Shown piece after piece: positions 51,409 to 60,570 of a stretch of DNA of 64,000 bases. Made by a program: the position numbers and the translations under genes. Below the pieces are notes generated by a model. The model was not told the DNA's origin, made no database searches, and saw only the letters and a program-made list of their open reading frames with translations. Origin of the DNA: Variovorax paradoxus (GTDB taxonomy: Bacteria; Pseudomonadota; Gammaproteobacteria; Burkholderiales; Burkholderiaceae_C); the NCBI GenBank assembly GCA_016806145.1, contig CP063167.1, positions 1,112,501 to 1,176,500 on the forward strand, given 5' to 3'. Position 1 is the first letter of the stretch. The number at the start of each line of letters is the position of its first letter.

Positions 51409-53025
51409 ATGACCGGGAGCGAACTGGAATTCGACTACATCGTTGCAGGGGCCGGGACGGCCGGTTGCGTGTTAGCCGACCGTCTGACCGAAGACGGCCG
51501 CCACAGCGTGCTCCTGCTTGAAGCGGGACCGAAAGACTCGATGGAGTTGCTACACGTTCCTGCGGGTTTTAACTATGTCGCCTTCGATCCTCGCGTGATC
51601 TGGGACTACCGCACGGACCCTGAGCCGGGCCTCGCGGGACGGCAGATCACCTATATGCGGGGGCGCGTGCTCGGCGGATCGAGCAGCATCAACGCCATGG
51701 TTCACGTGCGGGGACATTCCGCGGACTACGACGGCTGGGCCGAAGCCGGCTGCACGGGGTGGGACTGGCAGAGCGTGCTGCCTTATTTCAAACGCAGCGA
51801 GCGCCATGTGCGTGGGCCGAGCGAGTTGCATGGCGACGAGGGGCCAGTGCCCGTAACGCGCGCGCCAAGCCATCCCGCTTGCGATGTATTCATTCGGTCG
51901 ATGGTGCAAGCGGGTATTCCGCCTAGCGACGACTTCGACGGACCAAGCCAGGAGGGGGCTGGCTACTACCACCAACCGGTGGAGGGCGGACGGCGTATGA
52001 GCGCGGCACGTACCTACCTCAAGCGCGCGCGCCAGCGATCCAAGCTCACCCTGCTTACCGGCGTGGTCGTTCAGCGTATTGCGTGGCATGGCAATGTGGC
52101 GAGCGGACTCACGTTCCGCGCAGCCGACGGCCGCGTGTGCACTGCCCGTGCGCGTCGCGAGGTCATTCTTTCGGCCGGAACGGTAGGCAGTACCCAGATC
52201 CTCGAACTGTCGGGAGTGGGGGATGGGGCGCGCTTACAGGCCTTGGGGATCGACGTCCATGTGCACCGTCCCTCTGTGGGCGAGAACGTGCAGGACCACT
52301 ACCAGGCGCCCGTAGTGGTGGGCGTCAGGAACCTCGATACGCTGAATCGCTATGCATCGGGTTTGGGCCTTGCAAGCCAGGTGCTTCGCTACTACACACG
52401 CCGCAATGGTCTGTTGGCGAGCAACGCTGCGCCTGCCGGTGGATTTTTTCGATCATCGGACGCGGTGGACCGCCCTGACTTGCAGATGTTGTTTGCACCC
52501 GGCTCGCTCGATCCATCCAAGCACCCCAGGCGGCTTTCGAAAGTGCCAGGCGTCACCGCCATCATGTGCGCGCTGGCTCCGCGCTCGCGCGGCAGCATTC
52601 ACATCAGGAGCGCAGACGCGGATCAGCATCCGGCGATCGTGGGTCACTACATGAACCACGAGTACGACCGCGCGTTGATGCTCAACGGCTTGCGCTGGGT
52701 GAGGAAGTTCTTCGAGCAACCAGTCTGGCAGGACTACGGAACATTCGAGCTGGCGCCTGGTGCGCAGTTGCAAAGCGACGAAGACCTGCTGGCATTCTGT
52801 CGCCTAAAGGGCGACTCCGTGCACCATCCCGTAGGCGCCTGCCGCATGGGCGCAGACGAGCGCAGCGTGGTCGACCTCGATCTGCGCGTGCGCGGTGCGT
52901 CTCGCCTGCGTGTGATCGACGCATCCATCATGCCGCGCATCATCGCTGGCAACACCAACGCCGCTACGCTCATGATCGCTGAGAAGGGCGCCGATCTCGT
53001 GCTTTCGGAAACCAGGAGACCCTGA
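51409..53025 (+). CDS. GMC family oxidoreductase (choline/alcohol dehydrogenase-like)
   Basis: A 538-residue FAD enzyme. The dinucleotide motif is VAGAGTAGCVLADRL; the GMC signatures are GRVLGGSSSINAMVHVRG and SAGTVGSTQILELSGVG. The catalytic His is in HHPVGACRMG and the partner Asn in GNTNAATLMIAEKGAD. It oxidises an alcohol to an aldehyde. ATG 51409 is chosen at the family N-terminus; an in-frame ATG at 51376 overlaps the CoA-transferase stop. Confidence 0.92.
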   Translation: MTGSELEFDYIVAGAGTAGCVLADRLTEDGRHSVLLLEAGPKDSMELLHVPAGFNYVAFDPRVIWDYRTDPEPGLAGRQITYMRGRVLGGSSSINAMVHVRGHSADYDGWAEAGCTGWDWQSVLPYFKRSERHVRGPSELHGDEGPVPVTRAPSHPACDVFIRSMVQAGIPPSDDFDGPSQEGAGYYHQPVEGGRRMSAARTYLKRARQRSKLTLLTGVVVQRIAWHGNVASGLTFRAADGRVCTARARREVILSAGTVGSTQILELSGVGDGARLQALGIDVHVHRPSVGENVQDHYQAPVVVGVRNLDTLNRYASGLGLASQVLRYYTRRNGLLASNAAPAGGFFRSSDAVDRPDLQMLFAPGSLDPSKHPRRLSKVPGVTAIMCALAPRSRGSIHIRSADADQHPAIVGHYMNHEYDRALMLNGLRWVRKFFEQPVWQDYGTFELAPGAQLQSDEDLLAFCRLKGDSVHHPVGACRMGADERSVVDLDLRVRGASRLRVIDASIMPRIIAGNTNAATLMIAEKGADLVLSETRRP

Positions 53026-53775
53026 ATGACCCATTCCGCCATCCGCCTTGAGTACCACGGTGCCGAGGCCCGCCTTACGCTGTCGCGGGCCGCGACTGGC
53101 AATGCCTTGACCTTGCCGGACATACGGGAGGCGCGGGATGCCATCGCCCAGGCCGGATCAAGACCAGAGGTCCGCGTGCTGCGTATTTGTGCGGAGGGCG
53201 ATCAGTTCTGCGTGGGCCGAGCGCCCGAGGGCGGCGCACCCGCTGCGGGACAGGCGACCTCCGAAGACTTGCGTGTGCGTCTGGTCGGACCGATCCTTGC
53301 TCTCTACCGTGCATTGCATACGCTGGACATCGTGTCTGTGGCACAGGTGCAGGGCGATGCGCACGGCTTAGGCTGCGCGCTGGTTGCTGCCTGCGACATC
53401 GCTGTGGCATCGCGCACCGCGCGTTTCAGTCTGCCCGAGATGAGCAAGGACTTGCCGCCGACACTGGCGCTGTCTGCGCTGGCGCGCAAGGTGCAGCCCA
53501 AGGTCGCCGCCAGCATGGTGCTGGGCTTGGCGACATTGAGCGCCGACGAAGCGGTACGCGGCGGCATCGTCGGCGAAGTCGTGGAGCATGCCGCTTTGCC
53601 AGGACGTGTTGATGAGATCGTCGCTCTGCTTGGTGCTCGCCACCCGGTGGCGTTGGCCACCGTCAAGCGCTACTTGCGTGCAGCGCAGGCCGCGGATTTC
53701 GACATGTGCGCTGAGATGGCGGCCAGCATGCTCGCCGGCGCCATGCCTGCGATTCGTGCCGGTGCCGCCCACTGA
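53026..53775 (+). CDS. enoyl-CoA hydratase/isomerase family protein
   Basis: A 249-residue crotonase-fold protein. The oxyanion-hole segments LRICAEGDQFCVGRAPEG and VQGDAHGLGCALVAACDIAV are present. The Glu that usually acts in hydration is at RFSLPEMSKDL, but the later pair is not obvious, so isomerase or hydrolase activity is possible. It starts directly after the GMC stop. Confidence 0.87.
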   Translation: MTHSAIRLEYHGAEARLTLSRAATGNALTLPDIREARDAIAQAGSRPEVRVLRICAEGDQFCVGRAPEGGAPAAGQATSEDLRVRLVGPILALYRALHTLDIVSVAQVQGDAHGLGCALVAACDIAVASRTARFSLPEMSKDLPPTLALSALARKVQPKVAASMVLGLATLSADEAVRGGIVGEVVEHAALPGRVDEIVALLGARHPVALATVKRYLRAAQAADFDMCAEMAASMLAGAMPAIRAGAAH

Positions 53776-53790
53776 TCTGGGCGTCCGATC

Positions 53791-54588
53791 ATGACCCTGC
53801 ACGACTTCGACCTCAACGGTGAGCGGCTGCATGTGCGCGTGGAAGGCACGCCTGAGCTGCCCAGCGTCGTCTTCTTCCACAGCCTGGGTCTTTCGTCCGC
53901 CATGTGGGCGTCACAGTTCGATGCCCTGCGAGACCGTTACCACCTGGTGGCCATGGATTGCAGAGGCCACGGGCGCTCCAGCAATCGGGGCGGCTTTTCG
54001 ATCGGAAATTGCGTGGACGACGCTGCGGCGGTCATGAACGTATTGGGTGTTCGGCGGGCCCATCTGGTCGGCCTGTCGATGGGGGGACTGATGGCCGCTG
54101 AATTGGCCGCCCGCCTGGACGGCGCTTGCCGCAGCATGGTGCTGGCATGCAGCTACTGCACTTTGGCTGGCCCGGAGGCTCAAGCCCGCATCGAGTCCAC
54201 ACGTGAGTTCCTGCGCGACAGAGGTATAGCCGCATTCGCTCAGATGTACATGGACGGCACGGCCTGCGCGTCTATGGAGCCTGCGGTGAAATCAGAGATG
54301 GTTGCTCTCATCGCCACCATGAAGATGGATGACTATCTGCAAACGCTTCAGAGCATCCTGAACGACGACGCGAGGCCTGCCTTGTCGCGCGCGTCAGGCG
54401 TGCGAACGCTGGTGCTCAGCGGCAGGCTCGATCGGCGAGTCACGCCGGCCGCGCTGCAGATGCTCAAGAACGCAGTCCCTCATGCCAGCGTGGTGGAATT
54501 GGATAGGGCCGGCCACCTGGCCAATCTCGAGGATCCTGAACTGTTCAACCGCACGCTGGCGGACTTTTGGTCCACGGCGCCCGGGTGA
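53791..54588 (+). CDS. alpha/beta hydrolase (3-oxoadipate enol-lactonase-like)
   Basis: A 265-residue hydrolase. The nucleophile elbow is VGLSMGGLMAAELA; the Asp follows in LSGRLDRRVTP and the His in DRAGHLANLEDPELFN. It resembles PcaD-type enol-lactonases but could act on another ester or C-C bond. Last gene of the operon. Confidence 0.88.
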   Translation: MTLHDFDLNGERLHVRVEGTPELPSVVFFHSLGLSSAMWASQFDALRDRYHLVAMDCRGHGRSSNRGGFSIGNCVDDAAAVMNVLGVRRAHLVGLSMGGLMAAELAARLDGACRSMVLACSYCTLAGPEAQARIESTREFLRDRGIAAFAQMYMDGTACASMEPAVKSEMVALIATMKMDDYLQTLQSILNDDARPALSRASGVRTLVLSGRLDRRVTPAALQMLKNAVPHASVVELDRAGHLANLEDPELFNRTLADFWSTAPG

Positions 54589-55193
54589 GGCGCTCACCCC
54601 CATTGAAATCTCAATCTTTTGTCCTTCGGCACTTGATGGACTGGCGATGTCAAGGACGACTCGCCATGCAGGCGAGACAAGTTGCGAAGCCTATTCTCAC
54701 GTGGTGACTGGCCTGTGGAGTCTTCCATCCCCCGACCAGGGCGCACGCGAAACGGGTGCGGGCAGGGACTGAGCGGGGAAGCCCGCACGTTCAACGGTAC
54801 CGTTGGTGGTGCAGCACTTGAAAGTGGTCGAACTTACGTTCGGTTGAGCATCCAGTTTGCGCGAGAAGACTTGAGCTCACTGCACACCATCGGTGTCGGC
54901 ACAAGCGATTTGATCTTTTTTTCCAATTTTTCTCATCGGTCTGAGCCTTTCCGAGAAATCTCTTCGCGGCTCGGCAGATGACTGCCATCGGTGGCTGCGA
55001 ACGCCGCCACAGCGAACGCTCCCTCACTTTCCAGTAGAACAGTCAATCTTGCTGCAAGCTTGCCTGGACAGCCAAGGGTAATCCCTGCGCTAGTTTCGAT
55101 ACTAGCCGTATAGTATCGAAAGTGTCGGCTCCTGATCTTCTTCTCGGATAGCGGGTCAGCCGAACCTTTTTGTACGAACAGCCGCATCAACCC
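54589..55193. other. 605-bp intergenic region between the two catabolic operons
   Basis: No supported gene. It holds an inverted repeat GTGCGGGC/GCCCGCAC (54756-54788, 17-base loop, no T-run), a perfect 12-bp palindrome AACGGTACCGTT (54793-54804) of unknown use, and the large palindrome at 55094 (listed separately). Confidence 0.5.
55094..55121. promoter_or_regulatory. 28-bp perfect palindrome, putative TetR operator
   Basis: Arms TTTCGATACTA and TAGTATCGAAA are perfect 11-base complements around GCCGTA. TATAGT inside it looks like a -10 element, so a bound regulator would block the promoter. It lies 72 bp before the first gene of an operon that carries a TetR regulator. Confidence 0.6.
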
Positions 55194-56207
55194 ATGTCAC
55201 ATCCGCGAAACCGCCAGATCACCCTCAAGAGCCGCCCCACTGGCATGCCGGCACCGGAGAACTTTGAGCTCACGAGCACAGACGTGCCCATCGCGTCCGC
55301 CGGGCAAGTGCTGGTCCAGACGCTGGTTCTCTCACTGGATCCCTACATGCGCGGTCGTATCAGCGACGCCAAGAACTACGCGGCCCCTGTGGCCATCGGT
55401 GAGGTCGTGGTAGGCGGCACGGTGGGCCGGGTTGTCGAAAGCCATGCGCCGGGATTCGCGCCCGGCGACATCGTCGAGGGACCTGGTGGCTGGCAGGAGT
55501 TCGCAGCGATTGCCGCCTCTCAATTGCGCAAGATCGACCCCGAGCTGGCTCCGCCATCGACCGCGCTCGGTGTGCTTGGCATGCCGGGTCTGACCGCCTA
55601 CTTCTCGCTGCTTCACGTCGCTCAACCTGTTCCTGGCGACGTGGTGGTGATCTCCGGTGCGGCGGGCGCGGTGGGCCAGATCGCTGGCCAGATCGCGAAG
55701 CTCGCCGGATGCACCGTCGTCGGCATTGCAGGCGACGACGACAAGCTCGCCTACTGCGTGAACGAACTGGGCTTCGATCACGCCATCAACTACAAGACCG
55801 TGGGCGATCTTCAAGCCGCGCTCACTGCCGTTTGCCCGAATGGCGTGAACGTCTATCTGGATGGCGTGGGCGGCGCGATCTCGCAAGCCGTCTTCAATCA
55901 CCTGTCTTTCAAAGCGCGCGTGGTGGTGATCGGCCAGATCTCCCAATCGAACCTCACCGAGCCCGACATGGGGCCGCGCAGCATGCGCTACTTTCTCACC
56001 AGCCGCGCCCGCATGGAGGGTTTCATCGTGGGTGACTGGGCCCCTCGCAATGCCGAGGCGCTGGCGCGCCTCTCCGCCTGGCTCAAGGAAGGAAAGCTGC
56101 GCTACGCCGAGCATGCCGTAGACGGTCTGGAAAACGCACCGGCCGCTTTCATCGGGATGCTCAAGGGTGCCAACCTGGGCAAGACCATCGTGAACGTCGC
56201 CCGCTGA
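55194..56207 (+). CDS. NADP-dependent oxidoreductase (leukotriene B4 dehydrogenase/CurA-like)
   Basis: A 337-residue medium-chain reductase without zinc sites. It begins HPRNRQITLKSRPTGMPAPE, with SLDPYMRGRISD and the NADP motif VVISGAAGAVGQIAGQIAKL. Relatives reduce the C=C of alpha,beta-unsaturated ketones. First gene of the second catabolic operon. Confidence 0.9.
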   Translation: MSHPRNRQITLKSRPTGMPAPENFELTSTDVPIASAGQVLVQTLVLSLDPYMRGRISDAKNYAAPVAIGEVVVGGTVGRVVESHAPGFAPGDIVEGPGGWQEFAAIAASQLRKIDPELAPPSTALGVLGMPGLTAYFSLLHVAQPVPGDVVVISGAAGAVGQIAGQIAKLAGCTVVGIAGDDDKLAYCVNELGFDHAINYKTVGDLQAALTAVCPNGVNVYLDGVGGAISQAVFNHLSFKARVVVIGQISQSNLTEPDMGPRSMRYFLTSRARMEGFIVGDWAPRNAEALARLSAWLKEGKLRYAEHAVDGLENAPAAFIGMLKGANLGKTIVNVAR

Positions 56208-56248
56208 TGCGCGCGGCGGCCCTAAGCCTGAACACGATGGAGCGGCGG

Positions 56249-57250
56249 ATGAAAGCTGTACATATCCTGGGATTCGGCTCGGATCCCGACCTCGTGGCGC
56301 TGGTCGACGTGCCAGAACCAGATGAACCCGGTGCGAATGAGGTGGTTCTCGACATCCTGGCCGCCCCGATCAATCCTTCCGACCTTCTTAACTTCCAGGG
56401 CCGGTTCGGCGCGCGTCCGCCGCCGTTGCCTTGCCTGGCTGGCGGCGAGGCGGTGGGACAGGTCCGCAAGCTCGGCAAGGATGTCCGGCATCTTCGGATC
56501 GGTGACCGGGTGCTGGCGCTGTTCGCGGGCCGCGGCAACTGGTGCCAGCAGGTCACAGCGCCCGCGGCAGGGCTTCGGCCGCTGCCGAAGACCGCCGACA
56601 TCCACCAACTCGCCATGATGGCGGTGAATCCGGCAACTGCATGGCACATGCTCAAGGGCTTCGTCGCACTCGAGCCGGGTGAATGGGTTCTGCAGAACGC
56701 CGGCAACTCGGCCGTGGCGCACAACGTCATCAAGCTGGCCAAGCACATGCGCGTGCGTACGGTGAGCATCGTGCGCAGCGAGAGCCAGATCGAAGCCGTG
56801 ATGGCCAGCGGCGCCGATGCCGTGGTTGCGGATGGGCCCGATCTGACTGAACGCATTCAGGCTGCCGTGGGTGGTGCACCGATTCGACTGGCATTCGATG
56901 CAGTCGCGGGTGAGGGTACTGCCGCCCTGGGCCGCTGTCTGGTGGACGGCGGGACTGTCGTGACCTACGGCCTGCTGTCTTCCGCATCCTGCCGTGTCGA
57001 CGCATCGGACCTCGTGTTCCGCAACATCGCGCTTCGCGGCTACTGGTTCACGCACTGGTTCGAGAACGCGTCTGTCGAAGAGCGCAACGCCGTGTACGAC
57101 GTGATTGCGAAGCTGATCGAGCAGGGGGTGATCGACGTCCGGGTGGAGGCGATTTATCCCATGGACGACGTCAAGACCGCCGTCGCACACGCGGCGCGTA
57201 CCGGCCGTGCAGGAAAGGTGATCCTGCTGCCCAACCCCGACCTTCTCTGA
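56249..57250 (+). CDS. zinc-free medium-chain reductase (MECR/quinone oxidoreductase-like)
   Basis: A 333-residue reductase: APINPSDLLNFQGRFGARPP and PCLAGGEAVGQVRKLG are the enoyl-reductase signatures, and VLQNAGNSAVAHNVIKLAKH is the NADPH site, as in 2-enoyl thioester reductases. ATG 56249 has GGAG seven to ten bases before it; ATG 56207, overlapping the previous stop, is also possible. Confidence 0.87.
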   Translation: MKAVHILGFGSDPDLVALVDVPEPDEPGANEVVLDILAAPINPSDLLNFQGRFGARPPPLPCLAGGEAVGQVRKLGKDVRHLRIGDRVLALFAGRGNWCQQVTAPAAGLRPLPKTADIHQLAMMAVNPATAWHMLKGFVALEPGEWVLQNAGNSAVAHNVIKLAKHMRVRTVSIVRSESQIEAVMASGADAVVADGPDLTERIQAAVGGAPIRLAFDAVAGEGTAALGRCLVDGGTVVTYGLLSSASCRVDASDLVFRNIALRGYWFTHWFENASVEERNAVYDVIAKLIEQGVIDVRVEAIYPMDDVKTAVAHAARTGRAGKVILLPNPDLL

Positions 57251-57300
57251 CTGCCGCATCCGGTTTACACGCTCGCCCCCTCAAAAAACAGGAGACACCC

Positions 57301-58239
57301 ATGACATTCAAGATCTTTGCAAAAGTGATCGCGCTGGCATTGACCGCCTCGCTGATGGCAGGTCCGGCACTGGCTCAGCCCAAACCGCTCGTGCTGGGCC
57401 ATGTCGCAACGGCGGAGATCGCTGGGGCGTTCATGGCTTCCTCAGAGGGTTACTTCAAGGACGCTGGACTGCCCGTGGAGCTCAAGCTCATTCCGCTGAA
57501 TCCCTCGATGCCGCCGGCGCTCCAGTCGGGTGCGGTACAGGTCGCAACGATCACGTCCACGACTTTCCTGCAGGCGGTGGATGGCGGCCTGGATCTTGTT
57601 GTCATTGCCGAAGGCAGCGTGGGCGCCAAGACCAGCAAGAACTTCGCGGCCTTCGCTCGCAACGGCTCCGGAATCCAGAAGCCGCAGGATTTCGTGGGCA
57701 AGAAGGTGGGCGTGCCTGGCGTTGGCGCCATCCTCCATGTGTGGTTTCGCAAGTGGCTCGCGCTCAATGGCGTCGACGCCAAGCGGGTGACCTTCGTGGA
57801 GAGCGGGTTTCCGCAGCACCCGGACCTGATCCGCGGAGGCAGCGTGGATGCGGTCATCACCGCCGAGCCCATGCTGGGACGCATGCTGGAGAGCAATACC
57901 GGCTACGTGGTCACTTCCATGGTGTCCAACTTCGAGCAGCCAATGCCGATCTTCTACTACGTCTCCACCCGAGACTATGCGAAAGCGAATCCCGATGTCA
58001 TTGCGAGGTTCCGGGAGGCCTTGAAGAAGGGCATTGCCTTCGCCGAAGCGAATCCGGATCAGACCAAGGTTCAGATCGCCAGGTTCACGGGCCTGCCCCC
58101 GGACGTGGCCGCGAAGATTCCCATGCCCCAGCTGGTGACGGCGCGTGACCCCGCAACGCTGGCCGCCACGATCGCCATGATGCGCGAGCAAGGCATGTTG
58201 CGCACCAACCCGGAGGTGGGACGGCTGTATGCGCAGTGA
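57301..58239 (+). CDS. ABC transporter substrate-binding protein (SsuA/TauA/NrtA type)
   Basis: A 312-residue periplasmic binding protein with signal peptide (ALALTASLMAGPALAQP). The type II binding fold includes GAFMASSEGYFKDAGLPVEL, SGAVQVATITSTTFLQAV and GVPGVGAILHVWFRKWLA. The family binds sulfonates, taurine, pyrimidines or aromatic acids; the catabolic neighbours suggest an organic acid. CAGGAGA precedes ATG 57301. Confidence 0.9.
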   Translation: MTFKIFAKVIALALTASLMAGPALAQPKPLVLGHVATAEIAGAFMASSEGYFKDAGLPVELKLIPLNPSMPPALQSGAVQVATITSTTFLQAVDGGLDLVVIAEGSVGAKTSKNFAAFARNGSGIQKPQDFVGKKVGVPGVGAILHVWFRKWLALNGVDAKRVTFVESGFPQHPDLIRGGSVDAVITAEPMLGRMLESNTGYVVTSMVSNFEQPMPIFYYVSTRDYAKANPDVIARFREALKKGIAFAEANPDQTKVQIARFTGLPPDVAAKIPMPQLVTARDPATLAATIAMMREQGMLRTNPEVGRLYAQ

Positions 58240-59014
58240 CTGCATCCCCCAACGATCTTCCGGACTGACCTTCCGGGACGTCTCGGTGTCCTATGCGGGA
58301 CGCCCGGTCTTCAGCGGCGTGTCGTTCACGATTCCTGCCGGCGGGTTCGCCTGCATCATCGGTCCATCCGGCTGCGGCAAGACGACGGTCCTGCGAGTCG
58401 CCGCCGGGCTCGTCACGCCCTCGAGCGGAAGTGTTCATTTCGCGGATCAGGCGCTTGGCAGGCCACGGCGCGACATGGCGGTGGTGTTCCAGGACTACGG
58501 CCGCGCGCTGCTGCCATGGCGCAGCGTGGCCGGTAACGTTTCCCTGGCGTTGGAGGCCGCGGGCATTCCCCGCCCGGAGCGCGCCGATCGCATTCACGAG
58601 CTTCTGAAGACCGTAGGTCTTCGGGACCATGCCCGCAAGTACCCCGGCCAGATGTCGGGTGGCATGCAGCAGCGCCTGCAGATCGCGCGTTGCTTGGCGC
58701 AGGAGCCTCGTCTGCTGCTGATGGACGAGCCTTTCGGCGCACTGGATGCCATGACGCGTCAGTCCCTTCAGGACGAGATCCTGTCCATCGCCGCGAGCCG
58801 AGATATGACGGTGCTGTTCGTGACCCATGACCTGGAAGAGGCGATCTACCTGGGCGACCAAGTGATTGCGCTCGACGCGAACCCTGGACGCGTCGATCGC
58901 GTCATCGACGTCGCGTTGCCGGCGCCACGCGATCAGTTGACGACGCGTGAGGACGCCCAGTTTGTTCGTTTGCGGCGGGAACTCCACGGTCTCATGCACA
59001 AGGAGGCCGCATGA
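58229..59014 (+). CDS. ABC transporter ATP-binding protein (SsuB/TauB type)
   Basis: A 261-residue ATPase with Walker A GPSGCGKTT, signature MSGGMQQRLQIARCL, Walker B LLLMDEPFGALD and switch His in VTHDLEEAI. It overlaps the binding protein by 11 bp and the first permease by four. Confidence 0.92.
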   Translation: MRSDCIPQRSSGLTFRDVSVSYAGRPVFSGVSFTIPAGGFACIIGPSGCGKTTVLRVAAGLVTPSSGSVHFADQALGRPRRDMAVVFQDYGRALLPWRSVAGNVSLALEAAGIPRPERADRIHELLKTVGLRDHARKYPGQMSGGMQQRLQIARCLAQEPRLLLMDEPFGALDAMTRQSLQDEILSIAASRDMTVLFVTHDLEEAIYLGDQVIALDANPGRVDRVIDVALPAPRDQLTTREDAQFVRLRRELHGLMHKEAA

Positions 59015-59781
59015 ATGCCGGCAAGGGACTGATCGTGCCCGTCTGCCTGCTCGGCATCTGGGAGATCGCGGCCAACGTATCCGGCTCGCTGAGCGACAAC
59101 GTGGTCCCGCCCAGCACGGTGCTGCGGGCGCTGTGGGGAATGTTCTCAAGCGGAATTCTGCTCGACAAGACGGCCCAGACCTTGGCCAGCGCGGGCATGG
59201 GCCTGGTCTACGGCGCGGTCCTCGGTCTTGCAGGAGGACTGGTGCTGGGGCTGTCGCCAAGGGTTGCGCGCTTGCTGGATGCGCCCATCGAGCTGCTGCG
59301 ACCCATGCCGTCGGTGGCGCTCATTCCGCTGGCGATGATGGCCTTCGGTTTCGGCATCCACATGGAAAGCGCCGTCGTCGGATTTGCCACCTTCTGGCCG
59401 ATCTTGATCCTTGTCCAGGGCGCCGTCGCAAGTGTCGATCGACGGCTGATCGAAGTCGCGGACGTGCTGCAGCTGGGCTACATGGCGCGCGTGCTCAAGA
59501 TCGTTCTGCCCTCGGTGGCGCCGCGGCTGATCGTGGCGCTGCGGTTGGCGATCGGTATCGCACTGGTGGTCGCGGTGACGGTGGAGATCGTGGCCAATCC
59601 GTATGGGCTGGGCTATGGACTGGTCACCGCGCAGGTCGCGCTCAAGCCTGCGGAAATGTTCGGCTATCTGCTCTGGGTGGGTGTGCTTGGCTGGGCGCTG
59701 AACCTCATTCTCGTGAAGACGCAAGGGCGCCTGATGGCAGGCCTCGGCTTGAGCAGTCCACAAGAGGGGTTGCCGTCATGA
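59011..59781 (+). CDS. ABC transporter permease 1 (SsuC/TauC type)
   Basis: A 256-residue permease with about six spans. The coupling motif region includes VADVLQLGYMARVLKIVLPS and VAPRLIVALRLAIGIALVVA. It is paired with a second, different permease, suggesting a heterodimeric channel rather than the usual homodimer. Confidence 0.88.
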   Translation: MNAGKGLIVPVCLLGIWEIAANVSGSLSDNVVPPSTVLRALWGMFSSGILLDKTAQTLASAGMGLVYGAVLGLAGGLVLGLSPRVARLLDAPIELLRPMPSVALIPLAMMAFGFGIHMESAVVGFATFWPILILVQGAVASVDRRLIEVADVLQLGYMARVLKIVLPSVAPRLIVALRLAIGIALVVAVTVEIVANPYGLGYGLVTAQVALKPAEMFGYLLWVGVLGWALNLILVKTQGRLMAGLGLSSPQEGLPS

Positions 59782-60527
59782 GCGTTGCTTCCCGTTCGCT
59801 CCATGCGATCGCAGGGTTGTTCCTGCTTGGATTGCTGTGGCACGCGGTCACCGTGACCGGGCTGGTGGGCAAGATCTATCTGCCAACCCCAAGGGCCGCC
59901 GCCGAGGCGCTGGTCTGGGGGGTTCGTGAGGGGGAACTCGCGGACCAGACGATGCAGACGACCCTGCGCATGCTGTGGGGCTGGCTGCTGGCCAGCCTGA
60001 TCGCGATCATTTTGGGCGCCACCTTGGGGGTCTGGTCGCAGGGCCGTGTGTACGTTGGACCGTTGCTCGAGTTCATCCGGCCACTGCCGGCTTCGGCGGT
60101 GGTGCCGGTTGCCATCGTTTTCTTCGGCCTGACGCCAGCCATGGTCATCGGTGTGGTGGCTTTCGGCTCGCTGTGGCCCACGCTGCTCGCGACGGTCCAT
60201 GGCTTCGCGACCGTGGAGCCAAGGCTCAAGGAGGTCGCGCATGTCCTGGGCCTCGGAAAACTGTCCTTCGTCATGAAGGTGGGCCTGCCGAATGCGGTGC
60301 CCGACATCGTGTCGGGCATGAAGCTCTCGATGACGGTGGCCCTGATCCTTTCCATCGTGGGGGAAATGCTGACCGGCCAGCCCGGTCTGGGTACCGCCAT
60401 CCTGCTGGCCGGCCGAGCCTTCCAGTCGGCCGACCTCTTCGCCGGGATCGTGGTGCTCGGGCTGATCGGTCTCGTCAGCAACAGCGTGCTCCAGCGTTGC
60501 GAGAACTACCTGCTGCGCTGGCGCTGA
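59778..60527 (+). CDS. ABC transporter permease 2 (SsuC/TauC type)
   Basis: A 249-residue permease, similar in layout to permease 1: VAHVLGLGKLSFVMKVGLPN and AVPDIVSGMKLSMTVALILS form the coupling region. ATG 59778 overlaps permease 1 by four bases. Confidence 0.88.
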   Translation: MSVASRSLHAIAGLFLLGLLWHAVTVTGLVGKIYLPTPRAAAEALVWGVREGELADQTMQTTLRMLWGWLLASLIAIILGATLGVWSQGRVYVGPLLEFIRPLPASAVVPVAIVFFGLTPAMVIGVVAFGSLWPTLLATVHGFATVEPRLKEVAHVLGLGKLSFVMKVGLPNAVPDIVSGMKLSMTVALILSIVGEMLTGQPGLGTAILLAGRAFQSADLFAGIVVLGLIGLVSNSVLQRCENYLLRWR

Positions 60528-60570
60528 CGCCGTGATCGCAGTTTCCAAGACTTCCAACCCTTCCAGACCC

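Noticed and set aside
54793..54804. AACGGTACCGTT palindrome as an operator
   Set aside because: A 12-bp palindrome may occur by chance and it lies about 390 bp from the next start, with a much better palindrome nearer.
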